Below, piece by piece: positions 10,500 through 18,898 of a DNA stretch of 38,361 nt (positions within the stretch are counted from its first letter, which is position 1; every line of letters starts with the position of its first letter). The stretch covers positions 1 through 38,361 of the forward strand of contig QHZQ01000010.1 of assembly GCA_003224725.1 (NCBI GenBank), given 5' to 3'. This DNA comes from Acidobacteriota bacterium. GTDB taxonomy: Bacteria > Acidobacteriota > Terriglobia > Versatilivoradales > Versatilivoraceae. Position numbers and translations under genes: made by a program. The notes under the pieces were generated by a model that was given only the letters and a program-made list of their open reading frames with translations, did no database searches and was not told the origin of the DNA.

Positions 10500-10526
10500 A
10501 GCGGGCTCAAACAAAAACCCCGCTTT
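10500..10526 (-). terminator. Rho-independent terminator downstream of the candidate 6S RNA
   Basis: On minus strand: AAAGCGGGG-TTTTTGTTTGA-GCCCGCTTTTTAT, a GC stem followed by a T-run. Confidence 0.7.
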
Positions 10527-10690
10527 GCCGTGAGGCACTCTATTTGGACCTGGATACCAGGTGGGCACCTTATACTATCACTTTAGGAAGCTTCATCTGG
10601 TGAAGCTTACACACGGTAAATAGAGTCAGGTTCCCATACAAATAGGTGTTGGTTCAAATAATGGCGCGCCAACACGTACATCGCAGGGTG
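10518..10690 (-). ncRNA. ssrS: Candidate 6S RNA (ssrS) between zapA and rny, about 170 nt
   Basis: Gap between zapA and rny; minus-strand RNA can form a closing stem ACCCUGC/GCGGGGU, an inner stem ACUCUAUUU/AAAUAGAGU (10618-10626 with 10537-10545), an apical hairpin AAGCUUCA/UGAAGCUU and a 3'-side bubble hairpin ACCUGG-UAU-CCAGGU; terminator follows. zapA-linked 6S is an established arrangement. Confidence 0.55.
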
Positions 10691-10775
10691 AGTGTGATTT
10701 TAGTTAGCAGCCCTGCTGTAGGTCAAGCAATATTTTCGACGACACGTTTTACACTTCATGTACCACGCTTCAATT

Positions 10776-11069
10776 TCATCTCTTCAGCACTTGATCAAGC
10801 AGACGAGAACACTCCGCACTCTTGTCGTAGACAATGGACTCAAATTCCTTTGAACGTTCACGTTCCTGGAATAATTCATCAGCGATGTTCAATGCCGCCA
10901 ACACCGCCACCTTTAAAGAATCCACGGTCTTGCTGCCCTGAGCAATCTCCCGCATCTTTTTGTCTACATAGGCGGCCAATTCCTTGATATAGTTCGACTC
11001 AATTCCACCCTTGATTTGGTAGAACTGATTGTAAATCTCTACACGGGTCAATCCTTCAACGCTTCGCAT
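10776..11069 (-). CDS. zapA: Cell division protein ZapA
   Basis: YIKELAAYVDKKMREIAQGSKTVDSLKVAVLAALNIADELFQ is a ZapA-type sequence. Confidence 0.88.
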   Translation of the reverse strand: MRSVEGLTRVEIYNQFYQIKGGIESNYIKELAAYVDKKMREIAQGSKTVDSLKVAVLAALNIADELFQERERSKEFESIVYDKSAECSRLLDQVLKR

Positions 11070-11105
11070 GGAAATAACTCCAAGGTTTATTGGCTTTGGT
11101 TTCGA

Positions 11106-11357
11106 CTACACGGTCAGTTCTTCCAGATTATTTAAAATAGTTTCAACCCTTTCTTTGACCAAGCTTTTCTCTTTCTTAAATTCTAGAATTTCCAGTTTGA
11201 GACGATCATTTTCACCTGCCAGTTGGTCAACGTGGGACTTCATCTTCAGAATATCCTTCTCGAGAGATTCCTTTTGTAACTTAATGGCTTTAAAAAGTTC
11301 AATAACACGATAGACTTTGTTCTCTAAATCCGTGAATTTTTCTAATCCGTCACTCAC
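11106..11357 (-). CDS. Small coiled-coil protein, ZapB-like
   Basis: 83 aa, coiled coil with heptad-like pattern (LENKVYRVIELFKAIKLQKESLEKDILKMKSHVDQLAGENDRLKLEI); sits between pheT and zapA. Confidence 0.6.
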   Translation of the reverse strand: MSDGLEKFTDLENKVYRVIELFKAIKLQKESLEKDILKMKSHVDQLAGENDRLKLEILEFKKEKSLVKERVETILNNLEELTV

Positions 11358-13456
11358 ATTAGATCCTTATCTGGGATCCTTATTTCAACACCCAGTTTTT
11401 CCGCCAGGAGCGCCCCAATCTTCTGCTGATGTTGATTGACTTCTTCCTCGGTCAATGTTCGATCGAAAGCTTGATAAACGATGCTGATTGAAATTCCCTT
11501 TTTATCTGAGGGGAGCTTATCTCCGACATAGAGATCAAATGGAAAGACCTTTTGTATCTCTTTGATGTTCGCCTGCTCAATCGTCGATTCGATTCTACTA
11601 TAATCGACATCTTTATCAACGAACATTGAGAGGTCCCTTTGAATGGACGGAAACCTGGGGATTTCGTGGAAGACCTTCTTTGCAGCTCTCAAGTTGTACC
11701 ATTGCCGCAACGGAATTTCCGCTACCCACACCGGTTGTCTAATTTTGTATAGCTCACAAACTTTGGGATGAAGTTGCCCAAAGATCCCCAAATGCTGGCC
11801 ACGCCATCGAATCTCTGCTGCAACACCTGGATGGTAGTGGTTTGGGGAGGAACAGGGCATTTGCTCTTGCTCCATCCTGTGCATCGGACCCAAGAAGCAA
11901 ACCTCTTTGACTGGAAGCCCTAGCGACTGGAGAAGAATTTCGATGTCGCCTTTCAGATCGAAAAAATTAATGGCCCGGGTCACGCTGTGAACACTTACCT
12001 CCTGGTAGTTTCCGCTGGCGATCATTCCCAGGTAATCTTCTTCTTGTGGCTTCTGGCCAGCATGGTTGCGATAGATCTTACCTATTTCGTAAAGCCTGGC
12101 ACTCTTGATGCCCCGATTGTAGTTACGCAAGAATGAGTGCAAGAGTCCAGGTAACAAAGAGGCCCGCATCACGCCCGTTTCAGCGGAAAGTGGGTTTAGC
12201 AATCGAATGGGTTCATGGTCAGCAAATCTTCGATTTTCTGACTCATCAATAAAAGAATAGGTCAGGGTTTCGGAATAACCTAGATGTGTCAATCTCTCTT
12301 TTAGAATTTTCCCTTGCGAATATTCTGGCCGGCGATGAGAGCCTCCTTTCCATGCGGGTAGGCTGGATGGGAATTTGTCGTATCCGTAATGGCGCGCAAT
12401 TTCTTCGATGAGATCAATCTCGCTTTCAACATCTAGCCGTGAGGTAGGCAAATCAACTCGCCAGCCCTCAGCCAATCTTTCGACGATTTTGAAATCTAAC
12501 AGGTTCAAGATTTCTTCGACTGCCGGTTGCTCAATTTCTGATCCCATCACTCGAGTGATGCGAGACCTTCGCAGGAAGAGAGGTTCCCGTCTGACCACTT
12601 GAGGATAACAGTCAACGACCCCTTGCTGAATCTCTCCGCCAGCCAGCCGATGGATTAGAAAAGCTGCCCGGTCCAGAGTCGGCACCGTTGCATTGACATC
12701 CGCTCCTCTTTCAAAGCGATGGGAAGCTTCTGTGTGCATACCTAACAACTTCGACGTCTTCCTTATGGAAATAGGGTTAAACCAGGCACTTTCGAGCAAG
12801 ACGTCTCGGGTGGAAGAACTAATTTCACTTTCCAGGCCACCCATTATCCCGGCCAGCGCCACAGCTCGGGCTTGATCTGCGATGACCAGCATTCCCCGGT
12901 TCAGTCTCCTTTCCAAGCCGTCGAGGGTGACGAGCCGTTCTTCATGGCAAGCTTCCCGGACAATAATCTTCCTGCCGTCAATTTTCAGAAGATCGAAGGC
13001 ATGCAATGGGTGACCTAGCTCCATAAGGACATAGTTTGTAATGTCAGCGATATTATTGATCGGCCGGAGACCGAGTGTCTCCAGCCGCTGAACCAGCCAA
13101 TCGGGAGAAGGAGCTACCTTCACACCGCGAACGATCCGTGCACTGTAACGAGCACACAACTGTGGGGATTGTATTTCGACGGCCACCTGGGTCTTAGCCG
13201 GACTCGACGACTCTTCCAAGTGAATAGCAATCTCTCTTAGCGATTTCTTGTATAAAGCAGAAACTTCTCTGGCCACACCTGCATGACTTAAGCAATCAGG
13301 ACGATTGGTTGTGAGGTCCAGCTCAAAAAGGAAATCGTTCCCATGTGGCTCCACCGTTTCGACGACGACTCCAACTTTGGTCAGGTCAGAGGCCAGCTCC
13401 TGAGGAGAAGCATCGATATCGACAAATTCTTTCAGCCACTGCCAACTAATCTTCAT
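11354..13456 (-). CDS. pheT: Phenylalanyl-tRNA synthetase beta subunit lacking the N-terminal tRNA-bind insert
   Basis: MKISWQWLKEFVDI...LDLTTNRPDCLSHAGVAREV...PINNIADITNYVLMELGHPLHAFD...C-terminal FDX-ACB (PSIQRDLSMFVDKDV). Confidence 0.96.
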   Translation of the reverse strand: MKISWQWLKEFVDIDASPQELASDLTKVGVVVETVEPHGNDFLFELDLTTNRPDCLSHAGVAREVSALYKKSLREIAIHLEESSSPAKTQVAVEIQSPQLCARYSARIVRGVKVAPSPDWLVQRLETLGLRPINNIADITNYVLMELGHPLHAFDLLKIDGRKIIVREACHEERLVTLDGLERRLNRGMLVIADQARAVALAGIMGGLESEISSSTRDVLLESAWFNPISIRKTSKLLGMHTEASHRFERGADVNATVPTLDRAAFLIHRLAGGEIQQGVVDCYPQVVRREPLFLRRSRITRVMGSEIEQPAVEEILNLLDFKIVERLAEGWRVDLPTSRLDVESEIDLIEEIARHYGYDKFPSSLPAWKGGSHRRPEYSQGKILKERLTHLGYSETLTYSFIDESENRRFADHEPIRLLNPLSAETGVMRASLLPGLLHSFLRNYNRGIKSARLYEIGKIYRNHAGQKPQEEDYLGMIASGNYQEVSVHSVTRAINFFDLKGDIEILLQSLGLPVKEVCFLGPMHRMEQEQMPCSSPNHYHPGVAAEIRWRGQHLGIFGQLHPKVCELYKIRQPVWVAEIPLRQWYNLRAAKKVFHEIPRFPSIQRDLSMFVDKDVDYSRIESTIEQANIKEIQKVFPFDLYVGDKLPSDKKGISISIVYQAFDRTLTEEEVNQHQQKIGALLAEKLGVEIRIPDKDLM

Positions 13457-13459
13457 ATG

Positions 13460-14482
13460 TCAAAACTGTTCCAGAAATCGCAAGTCGTTGTCGTAAAAGT
13501 ACTGGATATTATTGATGGAATATTTCACCATGGCAAAGCGTTCAATCCCAATTCCAAACGCAAAGCCAGTGTATTTCTCCGGATCATAATGAACATAGCC
13601 AAATACCGCTGGATTGACCATGCCGGCACCCAGAACCTCGATCCATCCGGTCATCTTGCATATTCGGCAACCTTTACCGAAACAAACAAAGCAGGAAATA
13701 TCGACCTCCGCGCTTGGCTCTGTAAAAGCAAAATAGCTCGGCCGGAAACGAACCTTGGTCCTTTCACTGAAGAAGGCTTTCAAGAAATACTCTAACGTTC
13801 CTTTGAAGTCCCCAAAGGTAATCCCTTCATCGACAGCCAAACCCTCTACCTGATGAAACACCGGCGAGTGGGTCGCATCAGGGTTGTCGTGGCGGTACAC
13901 TCGGCCTGGACAGATTATGCGGAGGGGGGGACAATGTTTCTCCATCGTGCGAATCTGGACAGGAGAAGTGTGAGTCCGCAACAGTAAAGAGTCTGAAACA
14001 TAAAAGGTGTCTTGAGTGTCTCTAGCCGGATGGTGCTCAGGAATGTTTAAAGCTTCAAAGTTGTAATAGGTGGTCTCAATCTCGGGGCCATCCTCAATGG
14101 AATATCCTATCGAATGGAAAATGTCTTCGATCTCATAGCGAACTTGAGTGAGTGGATGGGAGTGTCCCAGAGGTCCTCGATTCCCCGGGAGAGTAACATC
14201 AACCTGTTCTGAAGCCAATCGTTGGTCTAATTCTCGAGCAGCCAACTGCCTTTCCTTCTCTGCGATGGCACTTTCCATCTCGATCTTAAGGTCGTTGAGC
14301 CGTTTGCCCAGATCTCTCCTATTTTCAGGCGATTTGTTTTGTAGCTCTTTCATCAAAAGAGTGAGCACACCCTTTTGCCGACCATAGTATTTAATGCGGA
14401 ATACTGCTAAAGCAGGAAGAGAATCGATCGTCCTTAATTCATCCAGAAAACCCTTTCCAATCTGATCAATGTCTAATGTCAT
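13460..14482 (-). CDS. pheS: Phenylalanyl-tRNA synthetase alpha subunit (start placed at internal ATG 14482; ORF extends to 14539)
   Basis: Class II aaRS motifs: GPEIETTYYNFEALNIPEHHPARDTQDTFYV...GRVYRHDNPDATHSPVFHQVEGL. The 14539 start lies in a terminator-like hairpin. Confidence 0.93.
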   Translation of the reverse strand: MTLDIDQIGKGFLDELRTIDSLPALAVFRIKYYGRQKGVLTLLMKELQNKSPENRRDLGKRLNDLKIEMESAIAEKERQLAARELDQRLASEQVDVTLPGNRGPLGHSHPLTQVRYEIEDIFHSIGYSIEDGPEIETTYYNFEALNIPEHHPARDTQDTFYVSDSLLLRTHTSPVQIRTMEKHCPPLRIICPGRVYRHDNPDATHSPVFHQVEGLAVDEGITFGDFKGTLEYFLKAFFSERTKVRFRPSYFAFTEPSAEVDISCFVCFGKGCRICKMTGWIEVLGAGMVNPAVFGYVHYDPEKYTGFAFGIGIERFAMVKYSINNIQYFYDNDLRFLEQF

Positions 14483-14515
14483 GTCGTTTTGTGGCTTTTC
14501 AATGTCAGCTGATAT

Positions 14516-14540
14516 GAAAAATGGGGCTGGACGCCCCATT
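14516..14540 (-). terminator. Terminator/attenuator-like hairpin between rplT and pheS
   Basis: Minus strand AATGGGGC-GTCCA-GCCCCATTTTTC: 8-bp perfect stem followed by a T-run. Confidence 0.6.
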
Positions 14541-14633
14541 GAGTTTCTCTATTATTTTATGGTAATTCGGTTGGACAATGAAGGACTTCGTAGGAACGCC
14601 GGCAAAATCGGGGAACCTATCTCCAAGCATTAT

Positions 14634-14993
14634 TCAGGCGGCCAGCGCGTCTTTGGCTGTGTTAGCCAGTTGGGCAAATGATTCCGGATCCTTCACCGCC
14701 AGATCAGCCAGGACTTTCCGGTCGAGCTCGACCCCGGACTTTTTAAGACCGAAAATCAAGCGATTATAAGAAAGACCGTTTAATTTAGCGGCAGCTCCTA
14801 TGCGGATAATCCACAATCTCCTGAAATCTCGTTTCCGTACGCGTCGGTCGCGAGAGGAATACTTTAAGGCCTTGTCCACTGATTCTTTGGCTGAACGATA
14901 AAGCTTACTCTTGGTCGCCCGAAAGCCTGAAGCTAATTTCAAAATCTTTCGCCGGCGATCCCGCCGGCTTGTTCCTCGCTTTACTCTTGGCAC
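14634..14993 (-). CDS. rplT: Ribosomal protein L20 (GTG start)
   Basis: [61 protein letters not shown]. Confidence 0.98.
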   Translation of the reverse strand: MPRVKRGTSRRDRRRKILKLASGFRATKSKLYRSAKESVDKALKYSSRDRRVRKRDFRRLWIIRIGAAAKLNGLSYNRLIFGLKKSGVELDRKVLADLAVKDPESFAQLANTAKDALAA

Positions 14994-15023
14994 TGCCTGT
15001 TCTCCTTGAGCTAAGTTTTCAAA

Positions 15024-15224
15024 TTACGAGGCATAGGGCAGCATGCGACGAACTTTCGCCGCGTCCGCCGGACTAACCAAGACGTTATGATCTAGCTTTC
15101 TCTTTCGTTTCGAAGCCTTCTTGGTCAGTATGTGGCGCGCATGAGAGTGTCCACGTTTGATTTTCCCTGAAGCAGTCACGTGGAAACGTTTCTTGGCGCC
15201 TTTGTGAGTCTTAATTTTTAGCAC
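15024..15224 (-). CDS. rpmI: Ribosomal protein L35 (GTG start; ORF track start at 15320 is too long)
   Basis: [48 protein letters not shown]-like GGAG 9 nt before GTG. Confidence 0.93.
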   Translation of the reverse strand: MLKIKTHKGAKKRFHVTASGKIKRGHSHARHILTKKASKRKRKLDHNVLVSPADAAKVRRMLPYAS

Positions 15225-15258
15225 TGCCTGTTTCTCCAATCGGTCATAAAATCTCAAC

Positions 15259-15768
15259 TTACTTCTTGGGAGAAAAAATGACAAACATATTGCTCCCTTC
15301 CATCTTTGGAAAACCCTCAACGACCCCTACTTCAGAAAGGTCTTCAATAAGCCGTCCGATCAACTGCCGGCCGATTTCTTTGTGCGCCATTTCTCTTCCG
15401 CGGAACATCACTGAGGCCTTAGCCTTGTCACCGTCCTGCAAAAAACGGATAATGTTGTTCTTCTTGAATAGATAATCATGCTCATCGGTCATAGGTCGGA
15501 ATTTGATCTCTTTGACCTGGATGACCTTCTGGTGTTTCTTGGCTTCATGAGTTTTCTTATTGAGCTGGTAAAGATATTTGCCATAATTCATAATCCGGCA
15601 TACCGGCGGCTGAGCCGTAGGTGAAATTTCAACCAGATCTAAATCCTTCTCCTTGGCAATTTTCAGTGCCTCATACGGCGGCAGTATCCCGATTTGACTG
15701 CCATCCTCGTCAATCACCCGAATCTCTTTAGCTCGAATGCGCTCATTCACTCTAGTACTTTTGTTGAT
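15259..15768 (-). CDS. infC: Translation initiation factor IF-3, predicted AUC start
   Basis: [65 protein letters not shown]. Strong SD AAGGAGGTG sits 7 nt before an in-frame ATC at 15766-15768. Confidence 0.9.
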   Translation of the reverse strand: MNKSTRVNERIRAKEIRVIDEDGSQIGILPPYEALKIAKEKDLDLVEISPTAQPPVCRIMNYGKYLYQLNKKTHEAKKHQKVIQVKEIKFRPMTDEHDYLFKKNNIIRFLQDGDKAKASVMFRGREMAHKEIGRQLIGRLIEDLSEVGVVEGFPKMEGSNMFVIFSPKK

Positions 15769-15852
15769 ACAGGCACCTCCTTCTTAATTGGCCCAATCGG
15801 CAGTTTCGGTCAAGGCACTCTTGCATCATTAGACAGCCCAACGTGGCGCCTT

Positions 15853-17778
15853 CTATGGTCTTACAGACTTTTTGTTTCTTAAATCCTCAAGCAATTCCAA
15901 GAATTTTTCAAAAGAAAATGTACCCAAATCTCCTTGAAATCGATTTCGGACAGCCAAAGTCCCGTTTTCGACTTCCTTGTCCCCCAAAATCACCATGTAA
16001 GGAATTTTCTCTAACTGTGCTTTCCGAACCTTGACATTCACCTTTTCATTTCTCAAGTCCGCCTTCACCCGGATATTTTCTTGCATCAATCGAGCTTGAA
16101 GCTGATGAGCAGCTTCATTGTGACGGTCGCTGATGGGTAGCAACATCACCTGAACCGGAGCCAGCCAAAAGGGAAAAGCGCCGGCATAATGTTCAATCAA
16201 GATCCCGAAAAAGCGCTCCAATGAACCTAGCAACGCCCGATGCACCATATAGGGACGGTGAGCCTTACCGTCTTCGGCTATATAGGAAATATCAAACCGC
16301 TCCGGCAGGTTGAAGTCGATCTGAATGGTTGAACACTGCCAAGAGCGGCCAATGGCATCCTTGATCTTTACATCAATTTTCGGACCATAGAAAGCACCAC
16401 CACCTTCATCGAGATTATAGGACAAACCTCTGGAATCGATGGCTCTTCTTAAAGCTGCTGTGGCGCGGTCCCAATCTTCAGGGGAGCCCACATACTTATC
16501 CGGGCGGGTGGCCAGAAAAATCTCAAACTGATCAAATCCAAAATTCGTCAGAATCGACAGGGTAAACTCGATGACCCCGAGAATTTCCTCTTCGATTTTC
16601 TCGGGTTGACAAAAGATGTGAGCATCATCCTGGGTGAAGCCTCTAACTCGAAACAGACCTTGGAGCACCCCGGACCGTTCGTAGCGATAAACCGTACCGG
16701 TTTCCGCGAATCTCAAAGGCAGATCTCGGTAGCTTCTCATGTCACTCTTGTAAATGAGTATGTGAAAGGGGCAATTCATGGGTTTGATCTGGTAATCCAC
16801 CTCATCAATTTTCATCGAGGAATACATACTTTCCCGATAGAAATCAACATGACCACTCGTGCGCCATAAATCAAGCTTGGCGATGTGCGGGGTGTAAACA
16901 AAATCATATCCACCCTGCAAATGTTCCTCCCGCCAAAAATCCTCTATTTCTTTTCGGATCAGCGCTCCTTTGGGATGCCAAAAAACCAGCCCCGGGCCTG
17001 CTTCTTCCTGCAAGCTAAAAAGATCTAACTCTTTCCCTACCCGACGGTGATCCCTTTTCTTGGCTTCTTCTACTTGCCTGAGATAATCTTCCAGCTCCTT
17101 CTTACTGAAAAAGGAGGTCCCGTAGATTCTCTGCATTTGCTTACTGTGCTCGTCACCCTTCCAATAGGCACCCGCAATAGACAATAACTTCACCGCTTTA
17201 ATCTTTCCAGTAGACCGAATGTGTGGGCCTAGACAGAAATCAATGAGGTTTCCCAACTTGTAACAAGAAAACTCATCGGCAGCCTTTTCCTGGATGAGCT
17301 GGCACTTCAGTTCCTCACCTCTTTTCCTGAACCACTCCAACCCCTCGGGCTTGGCCATCATGAAACGCTCATAAGGCAGATCCTGCTTGATGAGTTCCTG
17401 CATCTTCTGCTCAATTTTTTCCAGGTCTTCCGGAGTGAAAGGTTCTTTCCTGTAAAAATCGTAATAAAAGCCATTTTCAACCGGGGGCCCAATGCCCAAC
17501 TGAGTTTCGGGGAAGAGCTCGATGACCGCCAAGGCCAGTAAATGAGCTGAACTATGCCGGTATACTTGCAGGGCCTCGGAATTTCTGTCAGTGAGGATGT
17601 TGACCTTAGCATCCTTTTCAAGCCTACTGGATAAATCTCTGAGCTGGCCGTCGACTTTGGCAACCAGTGCAGCTTCTGCCAGGCGTTTGCTCACAGAATT
17701 CGCCACTTCCAAAACAGTGACGCCAGATTCAAACTTGTTCTGGGTTCCGTCAGGAAAGATAACCGTAATCGAATTCAT
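15853..17778 (-). CDS. thrS: Threonyl-tRNA synthetase (ORF extends to 17826; likely start MNSITV at 17778)
   Basis: TGS domain, HRRVGKELDLFSLQEEAGPGLVFWHPKGALIRKEIEDF, MNCPFHILIYKSDMRSYRDLPLR. Confidence 0.97.
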   Translation of the reverse strand: MNSITVIFPDGTQNKFESGVTVLEVANSVSKRLAEAALVAKVDGQLRDLSSRLEKDAKVNILTDRNSEALQVYRHSSAHLLALAVIELFPETQLGIGPPVENGFYYDFYRKEPFTPEDLEKIEQKMQELIKQDLPYERFMMAKPEGLEWFRKRGEELKCQLIQEKAADEFSCYKLGNLIDFCLGPHIRSTGKIKAVKLLSIAGAYWKGDEHSKQMQRIYGTSFFSKKELEDYLRQVEEAKKRDHRRVGKELDLFSLQEEAGPGLVFWHPKGALIRKEIEDFWREEHLQGGYDFVYTPHIAKLDLWRTSGHVDFYRESMYSSMKIDEVDYQIKPMNCPFHILIYKSDMRSYRDLPLRFAETGTVYRYERSGVLQGLFRVRGFTQDDAHIFCQPEKIEEEILGVIEFTLSILTNFGFDQFEIFLATRPDKYVGSPEDWDRATAALRRAIDSRGLSYNLDEGGGAFYGPKIDVKIKDAIGRSWQCSTIQIDFNLPERFDISYIAEDGKAHRPYMVHRALLGSLERFFGILIEHYAGAFPFWLAPVQVMLLPISDRHNEAAHQLQARLMQENIRVKADLRNEKVNVKVRKAQLEKIPYMVILGDKEVENGTLAVRNRFQGDLGTFSFEKFLELLEDLRNKKSVRP

Positions 17779-18019
17779 AAGGCTTAATCGGGTGAAAGGG
17801 CAGCCCCTCTCAGGCTTTCCGGCCAAAACGAGCCTGAAAATTTACCAGATATCCAGGTGTCGGTCAACCTTTTTAAGGTTGCGTAGAGCGCGAGGCTCCG
17901 TCAGCATCGAACTTTCATGGGTTTGATTCATCAGACTTATTATAAGAGAATCGTCCGAGAGAAGAAATCCAGCGCTTTCGAAGATGCGATTACAGTTTTT
18001 GAGACTCTCAAATTAGCCA

Positions 18020-18824
18020 ATGGAGATTTACGGCCTCGATTTCACCAGCGCCCCCCGTCCGAAAAAGCCTATCACCTGTGCTGTGGGTTCAAAGGATGGC
18101 CCGGTTCCTGTATTGAAGATGGAGCATCTGACAGGGTTCTCCGGTTTTGAAGAATTTGAAGTATTCTTAGGTCAGGGCGGTCCCTGGGTCGCAGCGATGG
18201 ATTTCCCCTTCGGGTTACCTCGGAAACTAATTGCCAATCTCTCCTGGCCGAAACCTTGGGAAGCCTATGTTGAGTTTGTTTCCACACTAGGCTTGAAGTC
18301 GTTTGAGTTCGAATTAGCTGGCTACAGAAATGGCCAACCCCAGGGGGATAAACAGCATTTGAGGCTACAGTCCGATGATGTTATACGGAGTCCCGGTTGG
18401 GAGAATGTTTTTCCAGGGCGCTCCCCGATTGCTGAGGTCTGGCGTAAGTCTCCTGCCTTGTCGGCCGACCACTGCAGACAGAGTGGCCCTCGAAGGTTAT
18501 CCAGCTCTGGTGGCTCGAAAATGGATTGGGAAGCACAGTTACAAAAGCGATCAGCCTATCAAGCAAACGCTCGATAAGGAGGAAAGGCGCCGAGCCATCC
18601 TCACCGGACTGCGCTCCAGCCAATTTAAGAGTCACTATGGTTTTGATATCGAATTGAGCGACACGCTGGCCCGTCAGTGTGTCCTGGATCCTTCGGGCGA
18701 CGCTCTGGACGCGGTTCTTTGCTCCATTCAGGCCGCTTGGGCCTTTGGGCGACGGGACTTTGGCGTACCTCCCCAATGTGATAAAGATGAAGGATGGATC
18801 GTGGATCCGTCATTAGCGCTGTAA
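18020..18824 (+). pseudogene. DUF429-family (RNase H-like fold) protein, reading frame disrupted near 18360-18375
   Basis: N-terminal half in one frame (MEIYGLDFTSAPRPKKPITCAVG...MDFPFGLPRKL...KQHLR) and C-terminal half in another (SPMMLYGVPVGRMFFQGAPRLLRSGVSLLPCRP...EGYPALVARKWIG...DALDAVLCSIQAAWA). Confidence 0.75.
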
Positions 18825-18898
18825 TTTGAGAAGCCTGGGTGTTTCGGCTATACTAACAAGGTGCGTGAAAAGTAGAGTTATTAAAGGAAGCGGACAAA

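Noticed and set aside
14483-14539. N-terminal extension of PheS (MGRPAPFFISADIEKPQND)
   Set aside because: Its first codons form the terminator-like hairpin and it is not typical of PheS; retained only as an uncertain start.
17830-17935. Possible tRNA or T-box leader upstream of thrS
   Set aside because: No cloverleaf, T-box motif or terminator/antiterminator pair recognised by eye.
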